The translations under genes and the position numbers were made by a program. Shown here one piece after another: positions 49,528-58,548 of a DNA stretch of 64,000 bases; within the stretch, counting starts at the first letter, position 1; each line of letters opens with the position of its first letter. Under the pieces are notes generated by a model. It was not told the origin of the DNA and ran no database searches. It worked only from the letters and a program-made list of their open reading frames with translations. Source of the stretch: Gammaproteobacteria bacterium UBA2679 (lineage in GTDB: Bacteria > Pseudomonadota > Gammaproteobacteria > Pseudomonadales > Oleiphilaceae); the NCBI GenBank assembly GCA_002354735.1, contig DEMD01000009.1, forward strand, positions 286,705 through 350,704. Reading direction: 5' to 3'.

Positions 49528-50019
49528 TTACTCTTCAGCCTGAAAAGCCCTCACTTTTCCGGTCGTGGTATCGTAGCGAAGTTCGAAACTGTGACCGCTT
49601 TCGTACAAAATTTCATACTGGCATTCGCCGCCATCGACCGCCGTAGTCAGTACCGGCCAGTCTTCGGCTGACCTGGGCAAGGCTTCGCCAAGCAGCAGCT
49701 GAAGCACCGCGACGCAGCCCGTCCCGGGCTCTATCGACGACTCACCCGCCACACCGGTCGGATAACCTTGTGCACTCATGACGAGCGATTGACCTGAGTC
49801 GATCACCAGCATCTGAGGCTGATTCGTCGCGAGCCAGCTGGCACGCAGCTGGCGCAGCGCAACTTCCATGACCTCCGCCAGCTTTGTCGGCTTCAGCCGG
49901 TCCACGTCGTCATAGGTGCTGTTGAAGCTGCGCATGAAGAGCACTATCAGCACCAGCATGACAATGACCGTAACCCACAGCTCGACACTGAACGCGCCGA
50001 CACGCCGGCTTAGCGGCAT
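49528..50019 (-). CDS. mshF: MshF-like protein of the MSHA locus
   Basis: 163 residues with one N-terminal hydrophobic helix (AFSVELWVTVIVMLVLIVLFM), reminiscent of a prepilin but lacking a proper G/F-T/S-L-I-E site. A small soluble domain with two cysteines follows. The position between mshG and the major pilin gene is that of mshF. Similarity to known MshF cannot be checked here. It probably belongs to the inner-membrane or periplasmic assembly apparatus. Confidence 0.6.
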   Translation of the reverse strand: MPLSRRVGAFSVELWVTVIVMLVLIVLFMRSFNSTYDDVDRLKPTKLAEVMEVALRQLRASWLATNQPQMLVIDSGQSLVMSAQGYPTGVAGESSIEPGTGCVAVLQLLLGEALPRSAEDWPVLTTAVDGGECQYEILYESGHSFELRYDTTTGKVRAFQAEE

Positions 50020-50025
50020 ATACGT

Positions 50026-51255
50026 TTAGCCGCCCATCGCTGCGGAGCCAAGGTCCCACATGGGTAGGAACACGCCAAGTGCCAGCACCAGCACCATGAT
50101 GCCCATGAATACCAGCAGTATCGGTTCTATGGAATCTGACAAACGCTTGAGCGAATACTCGACCTCTTCGTCATAAAAATCAGCCACATCGATCAGCAGG
50201 TTGTCTATCGAGCCAGTCTCCTCACCAACAGACATCATCTGCAGCACCAGCGGTGAAAACATGCCAGAGGCGCGCGCAGTACGCACCAGGGTGTCCCCTC
50301 GCTCGATACCGCTACGCATTTCCGTTATGGCGCGTCCGATATACTTGTTGTGAACTGCCTCGGCCACGATGCTGAGTGCCGATGTTATTGGCAGGCCAGC
50401 GCCAAGCATCATCGCAAAGTTGCGAGAAAACCGTGACAGCGCAACCAGCTCGAACAACGGTCCGATTATGGGAATCTTCAACTTGAAGCGATCCCACTTG
50501 TATCGCCCGTCAGGCGTCTTTATCCAACGCAGGAAGAGCACGAAAGCGGTGATACAGCCGATAAGCAGGAGCCAGCCATAGTTGAGCAGGAAATCGGACA
50601 TGCCTACAAGAATCTGTGTTGGCAGCGGCAGGTCGGCACCGAATTGCTTGAAAACGTCAGCGAACTTTGGGATCACGAAAAAGTTCACGATGAGAATCGC
50701 CCCGAATATGGCAGTGACGACCATCGTGGGATAGCGGGTCGCCTGTTTGACGCGCTTGCGAGTATCGCGCTCGAGTTCGAGATTACTGGCCAGCTGGCGG
50801 AATCCATCCTCGAGCTGGCCGGTATTCTCACCGACATGCACCATGGATATGAAGAGATCGCTGAACACCTCAGGGTGGGCACGCATCGCCATCGCCAGGT
50901 TGACGCCACCTTCGAGGCGACTGGCGACATCTCGCAGCACTTCTGCAAGCAACTTGGATTTGGTGGTATCGGCCAGCCCGTGGATGGCACGGATTATCGG
51001 GATACCGGCGCGTGTCAATGCAAACATCTGGCGGCACAGCAGCACCAGCTCGTCAAGCGAGACTGTAGGCTTGAACATCGGGATGCGTTCGATCAGCTCA
51101 TTGATATCGATCTGAGCAACATGCGGCTCGATCGACACCGGTGTCACGCCTTTCTTTAGCAACTCCGCTGCTATCAGCTGCTTGTTCGGCGCTGATAACA
51201 GGCCCTCGACCAGCACACCTTTGCCGTCGCGGCCCTTATAGGTAAAGTCGGCCAC
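50026..51255 (-). CDS. mshG: MshG, inner-membrane platform protein (PilC/GspF family)
   Basis: 409 residues from a GTG directly after the mshE stop. The longer open frame reaching 51378 would overlap mshE by 122 nt and prepend unrelated sequence, whereas VADFTYKGRDGKG is the standard family beginning. Two GspF domains are seen (LLCRQMFALTRAGIPI... and LSRFSRNFAMMLGAGLPI...), with three transmembrane helices and the PMWDLGSAAMGG end. It anchors the MshE motor at the membrane. Confidence 0.93.
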   Translation of the reverse strand: MADFTYKGRDGKGVLVEGLLSAPNKQLIAAELLKKGVTPVSIEPHVAQIDINELIERIPMFKPTVSLDELVLLCRQMFALTRAGIPIIRAIHGLADTTKSKLLAEVLRDVASRLEGGVNLAMAMRAHPEVFSDLFISMVHVGENTGQLEDGFRQLASNLELERDTRKRVKQATRYPTMVVTAIFGAILIVNFFVIPKFADVFKQFGADLPLPTQILVGMSDFLLNYGWLLLIGCITAFVLFLRWIKTPDGRYKWDRFKLKIPIIGPLFELVALSRFSRNFAMMLGAGLPITSALSIVAEAVHNKYIGRAITEMRSGIERGDTLVRTARASGMFSPLVLQMMSVGEETGSIDNLLIDVADFYDEEVEYSLKRLSDSIEPILLVFMGIMVLVLALGVFLPMWDLGSAAMGG

Positions 51256-51256
51256 G

Positions 51257-53020
51257 CTAAGCGCCAGCCTGTGTGGTTGCGGCTTCAGTCTCAGAGAACC
51301 CGGCATCTGCCAGAGAAGCGGTGATTCTGAACACTTCATCAAGTGAGGTGATGCCTTTGAGGGCATAATCGAGCGCACTCAATGCTAAGGGCCTATACAG
51401 CGGCGTCTTTCTTGCGGCATGGGTGAACTCACTCTGATCACCACGCCGTAGCGCATCGAGCAGATCCTCGTTCATTTCCAGAAGCTCATAGACGCCTACC
51501 CTGCCCTTGTAGCCAGAGTTGCCACACTGGTAGCAGCCGGCGCCGCGAACGAACTTCGCATCAGCCTGCAAGGCTACCGAGGCCTTGGGACCGAGACCAC
51601 GCAACCACACCCGTTCCTGGTCAGTAAGTTCATGCGCTCTGACACAATCTTCGCAGACTCGCTTAACCAACCGCTGTGCCAGAATGGCTGTGAGCGCACT
51701 CGCGACCAGGAAGGGTTCTGCCCCCATGTCTATCAGGCGCATTGCACTCGAGATCGAGTCGTTGGTGTGCAGGGTCGAGAGCACGAAGTGGCCGGTCATG
51801 GCAGCACGAAGACCGATTTCTGAGGTCTCCTGATCTCGCATCTCGCCGACCAGCACGACATCTGGGTCCTGGCGAAGTGCTGATCGCAGCACAGTAGCAA
51901 AACTCAGCCCGATCTTCGGATTGATCTGCACTTGGGTGATGCGTGGCAGCCGATATTCGACTGGATCTTCTGCGGTGATGATTTTCGTCGCCGGCGTATT
52001 CAGCTCACTGAGCGCGCCATACAGGGTCGTGGTTTTACCGCTACCAGTGGGTCCGGTGACGAGTAGCAGCCCATAGGGTCGATGGATGAGAATACGCAGG
52101 CGATCGCGCAATGGCTGTGGCATGCCAGTCGCATCGAGATTGAGCGTACCGGCGCTTTGATCAAGCAGTCGCATAACGACTGACTCGCCATACGAAACCG
52201 GCATCGTAGAAAGTCGAACGTCTATGGACCGGCCTTTGACTCGTATATTGAATCGACCGTCCTGTGGTAGACGCTTCTCGGAGATATTCAGGCCCGACAT
52301 CAGTTTCAAACGCAGGACCAGCGCGGCGTTGATACGCTTTTCCTTCATGACCTGCTCGTGCAGGGTGCCATCGATGCGCTGCCGAATGCGCACCACGTTC
52401 TCGTCGGGCTCGATATGGATGTCCGATGCGCGGGCCATGACAGCGTCTTCGAATATCGACTCCAGCAAACGGACGACCGGCGCTTCGCTGCCCTCGCCGG
52501 TCGCTGCGATTTGCGCCAGGTCGAACGCATCATCGCCAAGCTCGTCCTCGAGTTCTCCGGCAATGCTGGCAATTTCATCGGTGCGCCGGTAAGCCATGTC
52601 GAGCATGTTGAGCAGCTCCGACTCTCGCACGACGGCCAGCTTGACCGGCTGCTTGAGCAGCCTGGTCAGCTCGTCATAGCCATAGATGTCCATAGGATCG
52701 GACATGCCGATCAACAGCGCTCCGTCCTGTTCCGACAGTACGATGGCCCGGTAGCGACGAGCTGCGGTTTCCGGCAGCTTCTTCACCAACTCTGTGTTGA
52801 GCTGGAAGTTCCGCAGCTGCACCAAGGGAATACGCATCTGTTTCGACAGGAAGCGCAGCAGGTCGTCTTCTGCCATATAGCCAAGGTCGATGAGTGTTCG
52901 GCCCAGCTTGCTACCGGCTTTCTTCTGTTCCGCCAGCGCTTTCATAAGCTGGGCTTCAGTGATGATCTCGTTCTGCACCAGCATATCGCCGAGGCGCATC
53001 TTCTTGGCTGGTTCGCTCAT
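51257..53020 (-). CDS. mshE: MshE, pilus extension ATPase with c-di-GMP-binding N-domain
   Basis: 587 residues. The N-terminus has two tandem 24-residue MshEN-type motifs (RLGDMLVQNEIITEAQL...ALAEQ, then KLGRTLIDLGYMAEDDLLRFLSKQ). In Vibrio MshE and some GspE proteins these bind cyclic di-GMP. The ATPase core has Walker A GPTGSGKTT (~322), the Asp box, Walker B-like VVLVGEMRDQET, the His box (TLHTND) and a tetracysteine zinc site (CEDC, CYQC). It powers MSHA pilus polymerisation. Its start overlaps mshN by 4 nt. Confidence 0.95.
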   Translation of the reverse strand: MSEPAKKMRLGDMLVQNEIITEAQLMKALAEQKKAGSKLGRTLIDLGYMAEDDLLRFLSKQMRIPLVQLRNFQLNTELVKKLPETAARRYRAIVLSEQDGALLIGMSDPMDIYGYDELTRLLKQPVKLAVVRESELLNMLDMAYRRTDEIASIAGELEDELGDDAFDLAQIAATGEGSEAPVVRLLESIFEDAVMARASDIHIEPDENVVRIRQRIDGTLHEQVMKEKRINAALVLRLKLMSGLNISEKRLPQDGRFNIRVKGRSIDVRLSTMPVSYGESVVMRLLDQSAGTLNLDATGMPQPLRDRLRILIHRPYGLLLVTGPTGSGKTTTLYGALSELNTPATKIITAEDPVEYRLPRITQVQINPKIGLSFATVLRSALRQDPDVVLVGEMRDQETSEIGLRAAMTGHFVLSTLHTNDSISSAMRLIDMGAEPFLVASALTAILAQRLVKRVCEDCVRAHELTDQERVWLRGLGPKASVALQADAKFVRGAGCYQCGNSGYKGRVGVYELLEMNEDLLDALRRGDQSEFTHAARKTPLYRPLALSALDYALKGITSLDEVFRITASLADAGFSETEAATTQAGA

Positions 53021-54207
53021 GGCTGATCCTGTCTGCTATTGGTCTCAGAGCCGCTCGTATCGAGCACGGTCTGGTAATCGGGTTTAATGCCGGCCTTGTC
53101 GAGTGCGGCAATTCGGCCTGCGGCATAACTGCGAGTGGTCGTTGACAAGCCGCCTGCAGCCAGTGCGTTCAGCCAGGCGGCATGAGCTCGCTCAGGTTGA
53201 CGAAGCTGCTCCTGCGCAATCGCAAGACCGCTCCACCAGCGGGCTTCGAGCGCATTCGAAGCCGCATCGGCTGATTTCAGTTTCAACAGTGTGGCATACA
53301 GATCCGCCGCTTCGTCGTAGCGCCCTTGCTGTTGTAGCAGACCAGCTTTGAAGCTGAACAAGGCCGGCGCGCGCGCAGGCTTTGCTATCGAAGGTTCGAG
53401 TCGGCTGAACAGGGTCAGTGCGGCATCGATCTGCCCCGATGCCTGCAAGGCACGTGCTTCATCCAGCCGACGGGCGGCCAGTGTGGTCACCTTCATTTCT
53501 GCGGTGGCGGCGCTGGGCTTCTCTCGACGTTCGCGAGTCCCTTGCGCCTCCTGGGGCAGTGACGCCGCTGGGACTTTTGCCTGAGCCGCTGGTGTTTCTG
53601 CGCTTGGCTGTTCTGTTTTCGGTACCGGTACACTGGTTTCGACCGTTGGCAAAGCAGCCGCGATGGGTTCGCGTTCGCCAACGACTGTAACTGTGGGCGC
53701 AGGCGCCGCTGATTGTGGTCCGTTGCCAGGGGCAGAGCTTCCCACCTCACTCGCACTGCTGTCGGGTTCACCAGGCGAAGGCCCCGACATCGACGCAGTC
53801 TCCGGAAGCGGATACTGACTACTGACAACGGGCGCAGGCGCTCCGGCAGTGACGCCAGGCTCTGGCGAAGTGATGCGCTCAGGGAGTGGTTCGACAGGCT
53901 TGACCTCGCCTGCTAACGGAACATTACGCGGCACCGCCTGAAGATTTTCATCCACGGGGATTCGATCGAGCGCCTGTCTACCGAAATCCAGCGTACGCCA
54001 CCCCACGATCACGGCTGTAATCAGGGCAAGCACGATCAGCACCCAGACGATCAGTTTCATCAACTGACCGCGACCGAAGCCGCCGTCGCCGTAACCATGC
54101 TGATTGCCTCTGCCCATTAGACCTGGAGGCACACCATCAGGCGAACCTTCGGCCTGACCGGCATTGCGCTTGTCGAGATCACGCAGCACGTCATTCAGCA
54201 GACTCAT
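53017..54207 (-). CDS. mshN: MSHA biogenesis protein MshN (TPR)
   Basis: 396 residues. A short cytoplasmic head (MSLLNDVLRDLDKRN, the usual beginning of MshN and related proteins) is followed by a Gly-rich stretch and one transmembrane helix (LIVWVLIVLALITAVIVGW). Then come a long Pro/Ala/Ser/Glu-rich periplasmic linker and a C-terminal tetratricopeptide-like region (~250-380; ALTLFSRLEP, GRYDEAADLYATLLKL). It probably links inner-membrane and outer-membrane parts. It sits between mshM (31-nt gap) and mshE (4-nt overlap). Confidence 0.85.
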   Translation of the reverse strand: MSLLNDVLRDLDKRNAGQAEGSPDGVPPGLMGRGNQHGYGDGGFGRGQLMKLIVWVLIVLALITAVIVGWRTLDFGRQALDRIPVDENLQAVPRNVPLAGEVKPVEPLPERITSPEPGVTAGAPAPVVSSQYPLPETASMSGPSPGEPDSSASEVGSSAPGNGPQSAAPAPTVTVVGEREPIAAALPTVETSVPVPKTEQPSAETPAAQAKVPAASLPQEAQGTRERREKPSAATAEMKVTTLAARRLDEARALQASGQIDAALTLFSRLEPSIAKPARAPALFSFKAGLLQQQGRYDEAADLYATLLKLKSADAASNALEARWWSGLAIAQEQLRQPERAHAAWLNALAAGGLSTTTRSYAAGRIAALDKAGIKPDYQTVLDTSGSETNSRQDQP

Positions 54208-54238
54208 GCCATTGCGCTCCAGAGAATCGATGCGACCT

Positions 54239-55105
54239 TCATGCGCGCTTGAGCGACCATGACCACCTCAACGGGATTGCACTCTCGGTATCGCGAACAG
54301 CATTACGGGCATGGTGGGCTTCAACACGCTGTGAACCTTCACCATAGGCACTGAGTAGCGCCTTATGAGCGAGAATATTGATGAGCCTGGGCACGCCTCC
54401 GCTGCCGCGGGCGATCAGCCGTTGCGCGCCTTTACGAAACAGGTCCTGACCGTTATACCCAGCCATCGAGAGCCTGTGATTGATATAGGCCGGCACTTCC
54501 CGCGCACTGAATGGTTCTATACGCTCCTGGAAGGTAATGCGCTGCAGCAGCTGACGCAGACGTGGACTGCGTAGCATGGTGTCGAGCTCAGGCTGGCCGA
54601 ACAGTACAACCTGTAGCAACTTGCGCGCTTCGGTTTCGAGATTCGTCAGCAGCCTCACAGCTTCTATGGTCGACTCGCTCATAACCTGCGCTTCGTCGAT
54701 GACCAGCACTACGCTGCGCCCCTCGCGGGCATGATCGATGAGACGACCCTGAATCAGGCGCAGTAGATGATGCTGTCCTTCTATCAGGTCCTTCTTCAAT
54801 CCCAACTCCTCAGCGACGGCACGATACAGATCAAGCGGTTCGAGCTGGGGGTTTGGAATGTAGGCGGTCACGAACGGCGGCTTCAGCGCATTGAGCAGGC
54901 GACGGCACAGCAGGGTTTTACCGGTGCCAACCTGACCGGTCACCTTGATGAAGCCTTCCCTGCCTTTCAGTGCATGAACCACTGTCGCAAACGCGCGATC
55001 GTGACTCTGCGCACGCAGGTAGAACCGCGTGTTCGGCGTCAGTGTAAACGGCAGGCTGTTTAGCCCGAAGTGCTGCTCATACATGCGGTGCTGCAGCGCT
55101 CCCAT
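54239..55105 (-). CDS. mshM: MshM, ExeA-like AAA ATPase
   Basis: 288 residues, opening with a typical MYEQHFGLNSLPF after a seven-residue extension. Walker A is TGQVGTGKTLL and Walker B is SVVLVIDEAQ. Arg-finger-region motifs match the ExeA/GspA ATPases that help secretins through the cell wall. The ATG at 55105 overlaps the mshL stop (TAATG); the internal ATG at 55084 is the alternative. It is expected to act with the secretin MshL. Confidence 0.88.
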   Translation of the reverse strand: MGALQHRMYEQHFGLNSLPFTLTPNTRFYLRAQSHDRAFATVVHALKGREGFIKVTGQVGTGKTLLCRRLLNALKPPFVTAYIPNPQLEPLDLYRAVAEELGLKKDLIEGQHHLLRLIQGRLIDHAREGRSVVLVIDEAQVMSESTIEAVRLLTNLETEARKLLQVVLFGQPELDTMLRSPRLRQLLQRITFQERIEPFSAREVPAYINHRLSMAGYNGQDLFRKGAQRLIARGSGGVPRLINILAHKALLSAYGEGSQRVEAHHARNAVRDTESAIPLRWSWSLKRA

Positions 55106-56796
55106 TATGGCCTGTAGTCATTTTCGATTCGCTTCCTGAGGGCTTCATAGCGAAGACCCGCGGCTTCAAGATCTTTGCCTATCGTGTCGGCGTCCCCAAT
55201 TGAGGGCCGAATGAGAATGACCAGTTCGGTCTTCTCTTGTGACTGTCGCTTCTGCGTGAACATCTCACCGAAAATCGGCAGGTCGCCAAAGAACGGCAAT
55301 TCAGCCTGACTGTCACGAGTGACATCGCGAATGAGGCCACCGATCACGACCACCTGACCATTGCGCGCCTTGATCACGCTGTCGGTCTCACGAACCGTGC
55401 TGAGTGCCAATGGCAGCACCAGGTTGCGCGTGCCTATACCAATCGTTTTAGTCTGGTCCTGAACCTCGCTGACGGTCGGATGAACATGCAAGGTGATATC
55501 GCCCGTCTCGCCAATCTGCGGTGTGACATCCAGCGCAATACCTGAGAAGAAGGGCGTGATTTCCACATCAGTGGTCTCGTCGTTGCCAACCAGACCTGAC
55601 TGGTTCGAATTGGTTTCAATGCCGGTGACGAAGAATTCGTCGGTACCGACCTTGATCACGGCCTTCTGATTGTTCAAGGTCGCAATGCGAGGGCTCGACA
55701 GCACCTGAACCGAGCCCTGGGTCGATAGCAGATCGAAAAAGGCAGAGAAATCATCGATTCGCAGGGCAGCGCTGAACACGCCAGAGGGATCGCCAAGCGT
55801 CTGAGCGGTCTGTCCCAGGCCAAGGCTCTGCGTTGGCAGACCTTCGGCATCAACGCTCGACGTAAACTCATCGAAATACTGCCAGTTGATCCCCTGCTGG
55901 AAACCCTCGTTCAGTGTCACCTCCAGTATCTTGGCCTCGAGCACGACCTGACGCTGCATGATGAGTTCAGACTGCGTGAGATAGTCCCGTACCGCCCGAA
56001 GTTCCTCCGGCATGGCCTTGACCAGCACGATTCCGGCATTGCCGTTGGCGATGATGGTCCGGCCATCGCCAGTGCCGACAATAGCGACCAGTGCGCGCTC
56101 GAGCGATGTCCAGAAGTCGGCTTCAGTCCGGGTAGTGATGCGCGAGAGTATTCTGTTGGTCGACGAGGTGGCATCACCACTATCGGACTGGCCCGAGTCT
56201 GAGCTGCCGCCGCCAGAGCTGCCGACAGTGCCCGAGAGCTGGCCCGAACTGACTCGAATATCCGATGCACCCGAGCGGTTGATGTTGAGGTAATTGATCT
56301 GGAAGATTTCCGCCTTCATCGCAGCAGGAAAGACCTGATAGATACCGTCAGATTTTCGGTAGTCGTAGCCGTAGAGCTCCCGCGTCAGTTTCATGACCTG
56401 TTCAACGCTTACATTATTCAGGTCGAGGCTGATCGTGCCATCCACGGAAGGATGGACGACCATGTTCTGGCTGGTGCCTGCCACCAGACCATTGAAGAAG
56501 TCTCTCGCTGGCAGATCACGGACCGAAACATCGAAGCGCTGAGCATTGGCATCGGCTGGCGCTTCATCCAACAGGGCGGCAATGACTTCCGCCGGTGGCG
56601 CGGGCGGGCTGACCGTATCCGCTGGGACTGGCTGCGAAGTACTGGCATCGGCAAGGATCTGTTCCATGCGCGCCGTGTTTTCGGTACTGACTGGCTGGCC
56701 GGGATGCTTCAGCTGACCCGGACCGGTGCAGGCGCCGATCGCAGCGCAGAACAGCGCTACAAGGCTGCGCGAACCAAGCTTGTTACTACAGGTCAT
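55105..56796 (-). CDS. mshL: MshL, outer-membrane secretin (lipoprotein)
   Basis: 563 residues. The signal peptide has lipobox IGAC. An STN-like domain (~85-150; RDLPARDFFNGLVAG... ISLDLNNVSVEQVM) is followed by a Ser/Gly-rich loop (GSSGGGSSDSGQSDSG), N-domains, and the C-terminal secretin barrel with VLSSPRIATLNNQKAVIKVG and VVIGGLIRD motifs. It forms the outer-membrane pore for the pilus. The mshK gene lies 19 nt upstream. Confidence 0.93.
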   Translation of the reverse strand: MTCSNKLGSRSLVALFCAAIGACTGPGQLKHPGQPVSTENTARMEQILADASTSQPVPADTVSPPAPPAEVIAALLDEAPADANAQRFDVSVRDLPARDFFNGLVAGTSQNMVVHPSVDGTISLDLNNVSVEQVMKLTRELYGYDYRKSDGIYQVFPAAMKAEIFQINYLNINRSGASDIRVSSGQLSGTVGSSGGGSSDSGQSDSGDATSSTNRILSRITTRTEADFWTSLERALVAIVGTGDGRTIIANGNAGIVLVKAMPEELRAVRDYLTQSELIMQRQVVLEAKILEVTLNEGFQQGINWQYFDEFTSSVDAEGLPTQSLGLGQTAQTLGDPSGVFSAALRIDDFSAFFDLLSTQGSVQVLSSPRIATLNNQKAVIKVGTDEFFVTGIETNSNQSGLVGNDETTDVEITPFFSGIALDVTPQIGETGDITLHVHPTVSEVQDQTKTIGIGTRNLVLPLALSTVRETDSVIKARNGQVVVIGGLIRDVTRDSQAELPFFGDLPIFGEMFTQKRQSQEKTELVILIRPSIGDADTIGKDLEAAGLRYEALRKRIENDYRP

Positions 56797-56815
56797 TGCG
56801 TACTCCGGATATTGA

Positions 56816-57244
56816 TCATGGCTGAGTCCTGACTGGCTGTCTCACCGCGTTACCAGACGCCGCCAACCGGGCCGTCCATTGTTCGCCCTGCCAGCGCAAC
56901 TGCACACCGTCAGCACTGACACGTTGAACCTTCACCCCATTGATGGTGCTGCCCTCGGCGACGCTGCGGCCGTTGATGATGGCCAGACGGCGAGCTGGCG
57001 AAATAAGAATGGAGCTGACTTTGAGCTCCGGACGTTGCTGGTCCTGAGGGCTTGCGGTTCTGGGTCCTGTGCGCCAGTCCAGTGGCCGCGTGGGGTCGCT
57101 GATTTCTATACCATCTATCGTCATGCTTGCCGGCGGATTGGCGCTGGCTGCAAGCACGCTTTGCGTCAGCAGGCCAGTCGCTGCTGCGAGCAGCAGCGCT
57201 TTGACAGAGAAAAGACTTCGGTATAAATGACAAGTAATGCTCAT
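56816..57244 (-). CDS. mshK: MSHA biogenesis protein MshK (PilP-like)
   Basis: 142 residues from the ATG immediately after the mshJ stop. An open frame extends 98 codons further into mshJ but makes no sense as protein. It has a signal peptide (ALLLAAATGLLTQSVLA-AS), the motif DPTRPLDWR, and a small beta domain (LKVSSILISPARRLAIINGRSVAEGSTINGVKV) like PilP/GspC homology regions. It is likely a periplasmic bridge between MshJ/MshI2 and the secretin. Confidence 0.85.
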   Translation of the reverse strand: MSITCHLYRSLFSVKALLLAAATGLLTQSVLAASANPPASMTIDGIEISDPTRPLDWRTGPRTASPQDQQRPELKVSSILISPARRLAIINGRSVAEGSTINGVKVQRVSADGVQLRWQGEQWTARLAASGNAVRQPVRTQP

Positions 57245-57245
57245 A

Positions 57246-57884
57246 TCAGACTCCCAACCAACGTTCATCGAGTCCGAGCGTTTCGAAATCCAGGGTAAGT
57301 CGTGCCGAAGGGTAGTCATCGACCTCGTAGCGCAGCGACAGCAGGCGCAGTCGGTTCTCATCCCGTTCGATCTTCCTGAGATACTCGAGTGCATTGAAAT
57401 AGTCCGTATCAATAACGATCCGGACGCGATGACTGTATAGCACAGCCGCTGAATCACCCTCGCCCTGCTGAATTCTAAGTGTGGGCAGCTTGCTGACTTC
57501 ACGCACTGAGTAACCGCTCTGCCCTTCAAGCAGATCAATCAATACCGCTGTAATTTCCTCAGGAGAAACCAGTCGCGACAGATTGGCTCTCAATTCATTC
57601 TCACGGTGCTCGAGCTGCTGTGAAAGTTGATCGATCTCCTGCTTGAGCGCGGCATCGGGATCGCGCCCGACGGCGGTCTGTAGAACGGCAAGTTGCTGCT
57701 GCAGTGTCGCGGTGTTCTCGATGGATGTCTTGATTGCAGCTCTGCGGGTGGTATCTTTTTCCCATAAGGGCGCCCAAACGAACTCCATGGCAACGAACAG
57801 CAGCAGCACGAGAACAGTGCCTAACAGGATCAGTTTCTCGCGAACGGACATGATCGCGAAGCGCGCACTCCACTGCTTAAGCAT
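57246..57884 (-). CDS. mshJ: MSHA biogenesis protein MshJ (PilO-like)
   Basis: 212 residues from the ATG that overlaps the preceding gene by 8 nt; an upstream in-frame start would be buried in that gene. It has one transmembrane helix (LILLGTVLVLLLFVAMEFVW), a coiled-coil stretch (~60-110) and a ferredoxin-like periplasmic domain, as in PilO/GspM. It belongs to the inner-membrane alignment subcomplex. Confidence 0.87.
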   Translation of the reverse strand: MLKQWSARFAIMSVREKLILLGTVLVLLLFVAMEFVWAPLWEKDTTRRAAIKTSIENTATLQQQLAVLQTAVGRDPDAALKQEIDQLSQQLEHRENELRANLSRLVSPEEITAVLIDLLEGQSGYSVREVSKLPTLRIQQGEGDSAAVLYSHRVRIVIDTDYFNALEYLRKIERDENRLRLLSLRYEVDDYPSARLTLDFETLGLDERWLGV

Positions 57885-58548
57885 CACCCGGATCCTCGGT
57901 GTGGGTATCAACGCTGAAAGCCCTGTAGGCACCCGAGCCAGCACTATCGCGGCCTCTGCGACCGTCGAGTGCCTGGCCAGCTGCCTGCGTGTCAGGTTTT
58001 TCCAGACTCAACTGAAAGCCATTGAAGGCTCGCCCTGCGAAGGCGGCTTCTTTGCCAAGCGCCTGCAGGTATTGCGGCAGTGACTGCGGCTCGGCGGTCT
58101 GACCCGCCAACTGGAGACGCGCGCCACTGTCCTTGATCACAATGTCCTCGAGCCAGAGCGCGCCAGTGGTGTGCTTGCCCAGCGCAATCATGATGGCGGA
58201 GAAGGACGCGTCGGCACGCTCATTAAGGAGACGACCCTGAATGGTGCCAAGCAGGAGATTCGTATTCTGCAGACGCTGCTGTAAGGTCTGTTGCTTCGCC
58301 TGCAAGCCGGTATCCCGGGCACGCTGCTCAAGTTGTTCCGTGAGCTGACTCACCTCCAGCTGAAGCCGGGTGCTCTCCGGCTGAAGCGCCAGTAGCTCTG
58401 CGTCACCCACCGAATCCTGCCACATCAGGACGGCGCTGTACGCCAGAACCAGAGCAATGAAGATACCCAGAAACCAGGCCAAGCTGGCGGCGGAAAACCA
58501 GTCTCGTTTGGGGCGAAAAGCCTCGGTATAAAGGTTGACCTGCTGCAT
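57877..58548 (-). CDS. MSHA biogenesis protein MshI2 (PilN-like)
   Basis: 223 residues from the ATG overlapping the mshI stop (TGATG). The start MQQVNLYTEAFRPKRDWFSA is typical of PilN/MshI2. One transmembrane helix (~22-45) and a coiled coil (~50-100) precede a small periplasmic domain (ALWLEDIVIKDSGARLQLAGQ). It pairs with the PilM-like MshI on the cytoplasmic side and with MshJ in the membrane. Confidence 0.85.
   Translation of the reverse strand: MQQVNLYTEAFRPKRDWFSAASLAWFLGIFIALVLAYSAVLMWQDSVGDAELLALQPESTRLQLEVSQLTEQLEQRARDTGLQAKQQTLQQRLQNTNLLLGTIQGRLLNERADASFSAIMIALGKHTTGALWLEDIVIKDSGARLQLAGQTAEPQSLPQYLQALGKEAAFAGRAFNGFQLSLEKPDTQAAGQALDGRRGRDSAGSGAYRAFSVDTHTEDPGDA

Noticed and set aside
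51256..51378. The longer upstream start for mshG
   Set aside because: It would overlap mshE by about 120 nt and add unrelated residues before the standard family N-terminus.
52358..53026. A 222-codon + strand frame across mshE
   Set aside because: It is antisense to the MshEN and core regions of mshE, with no family features.
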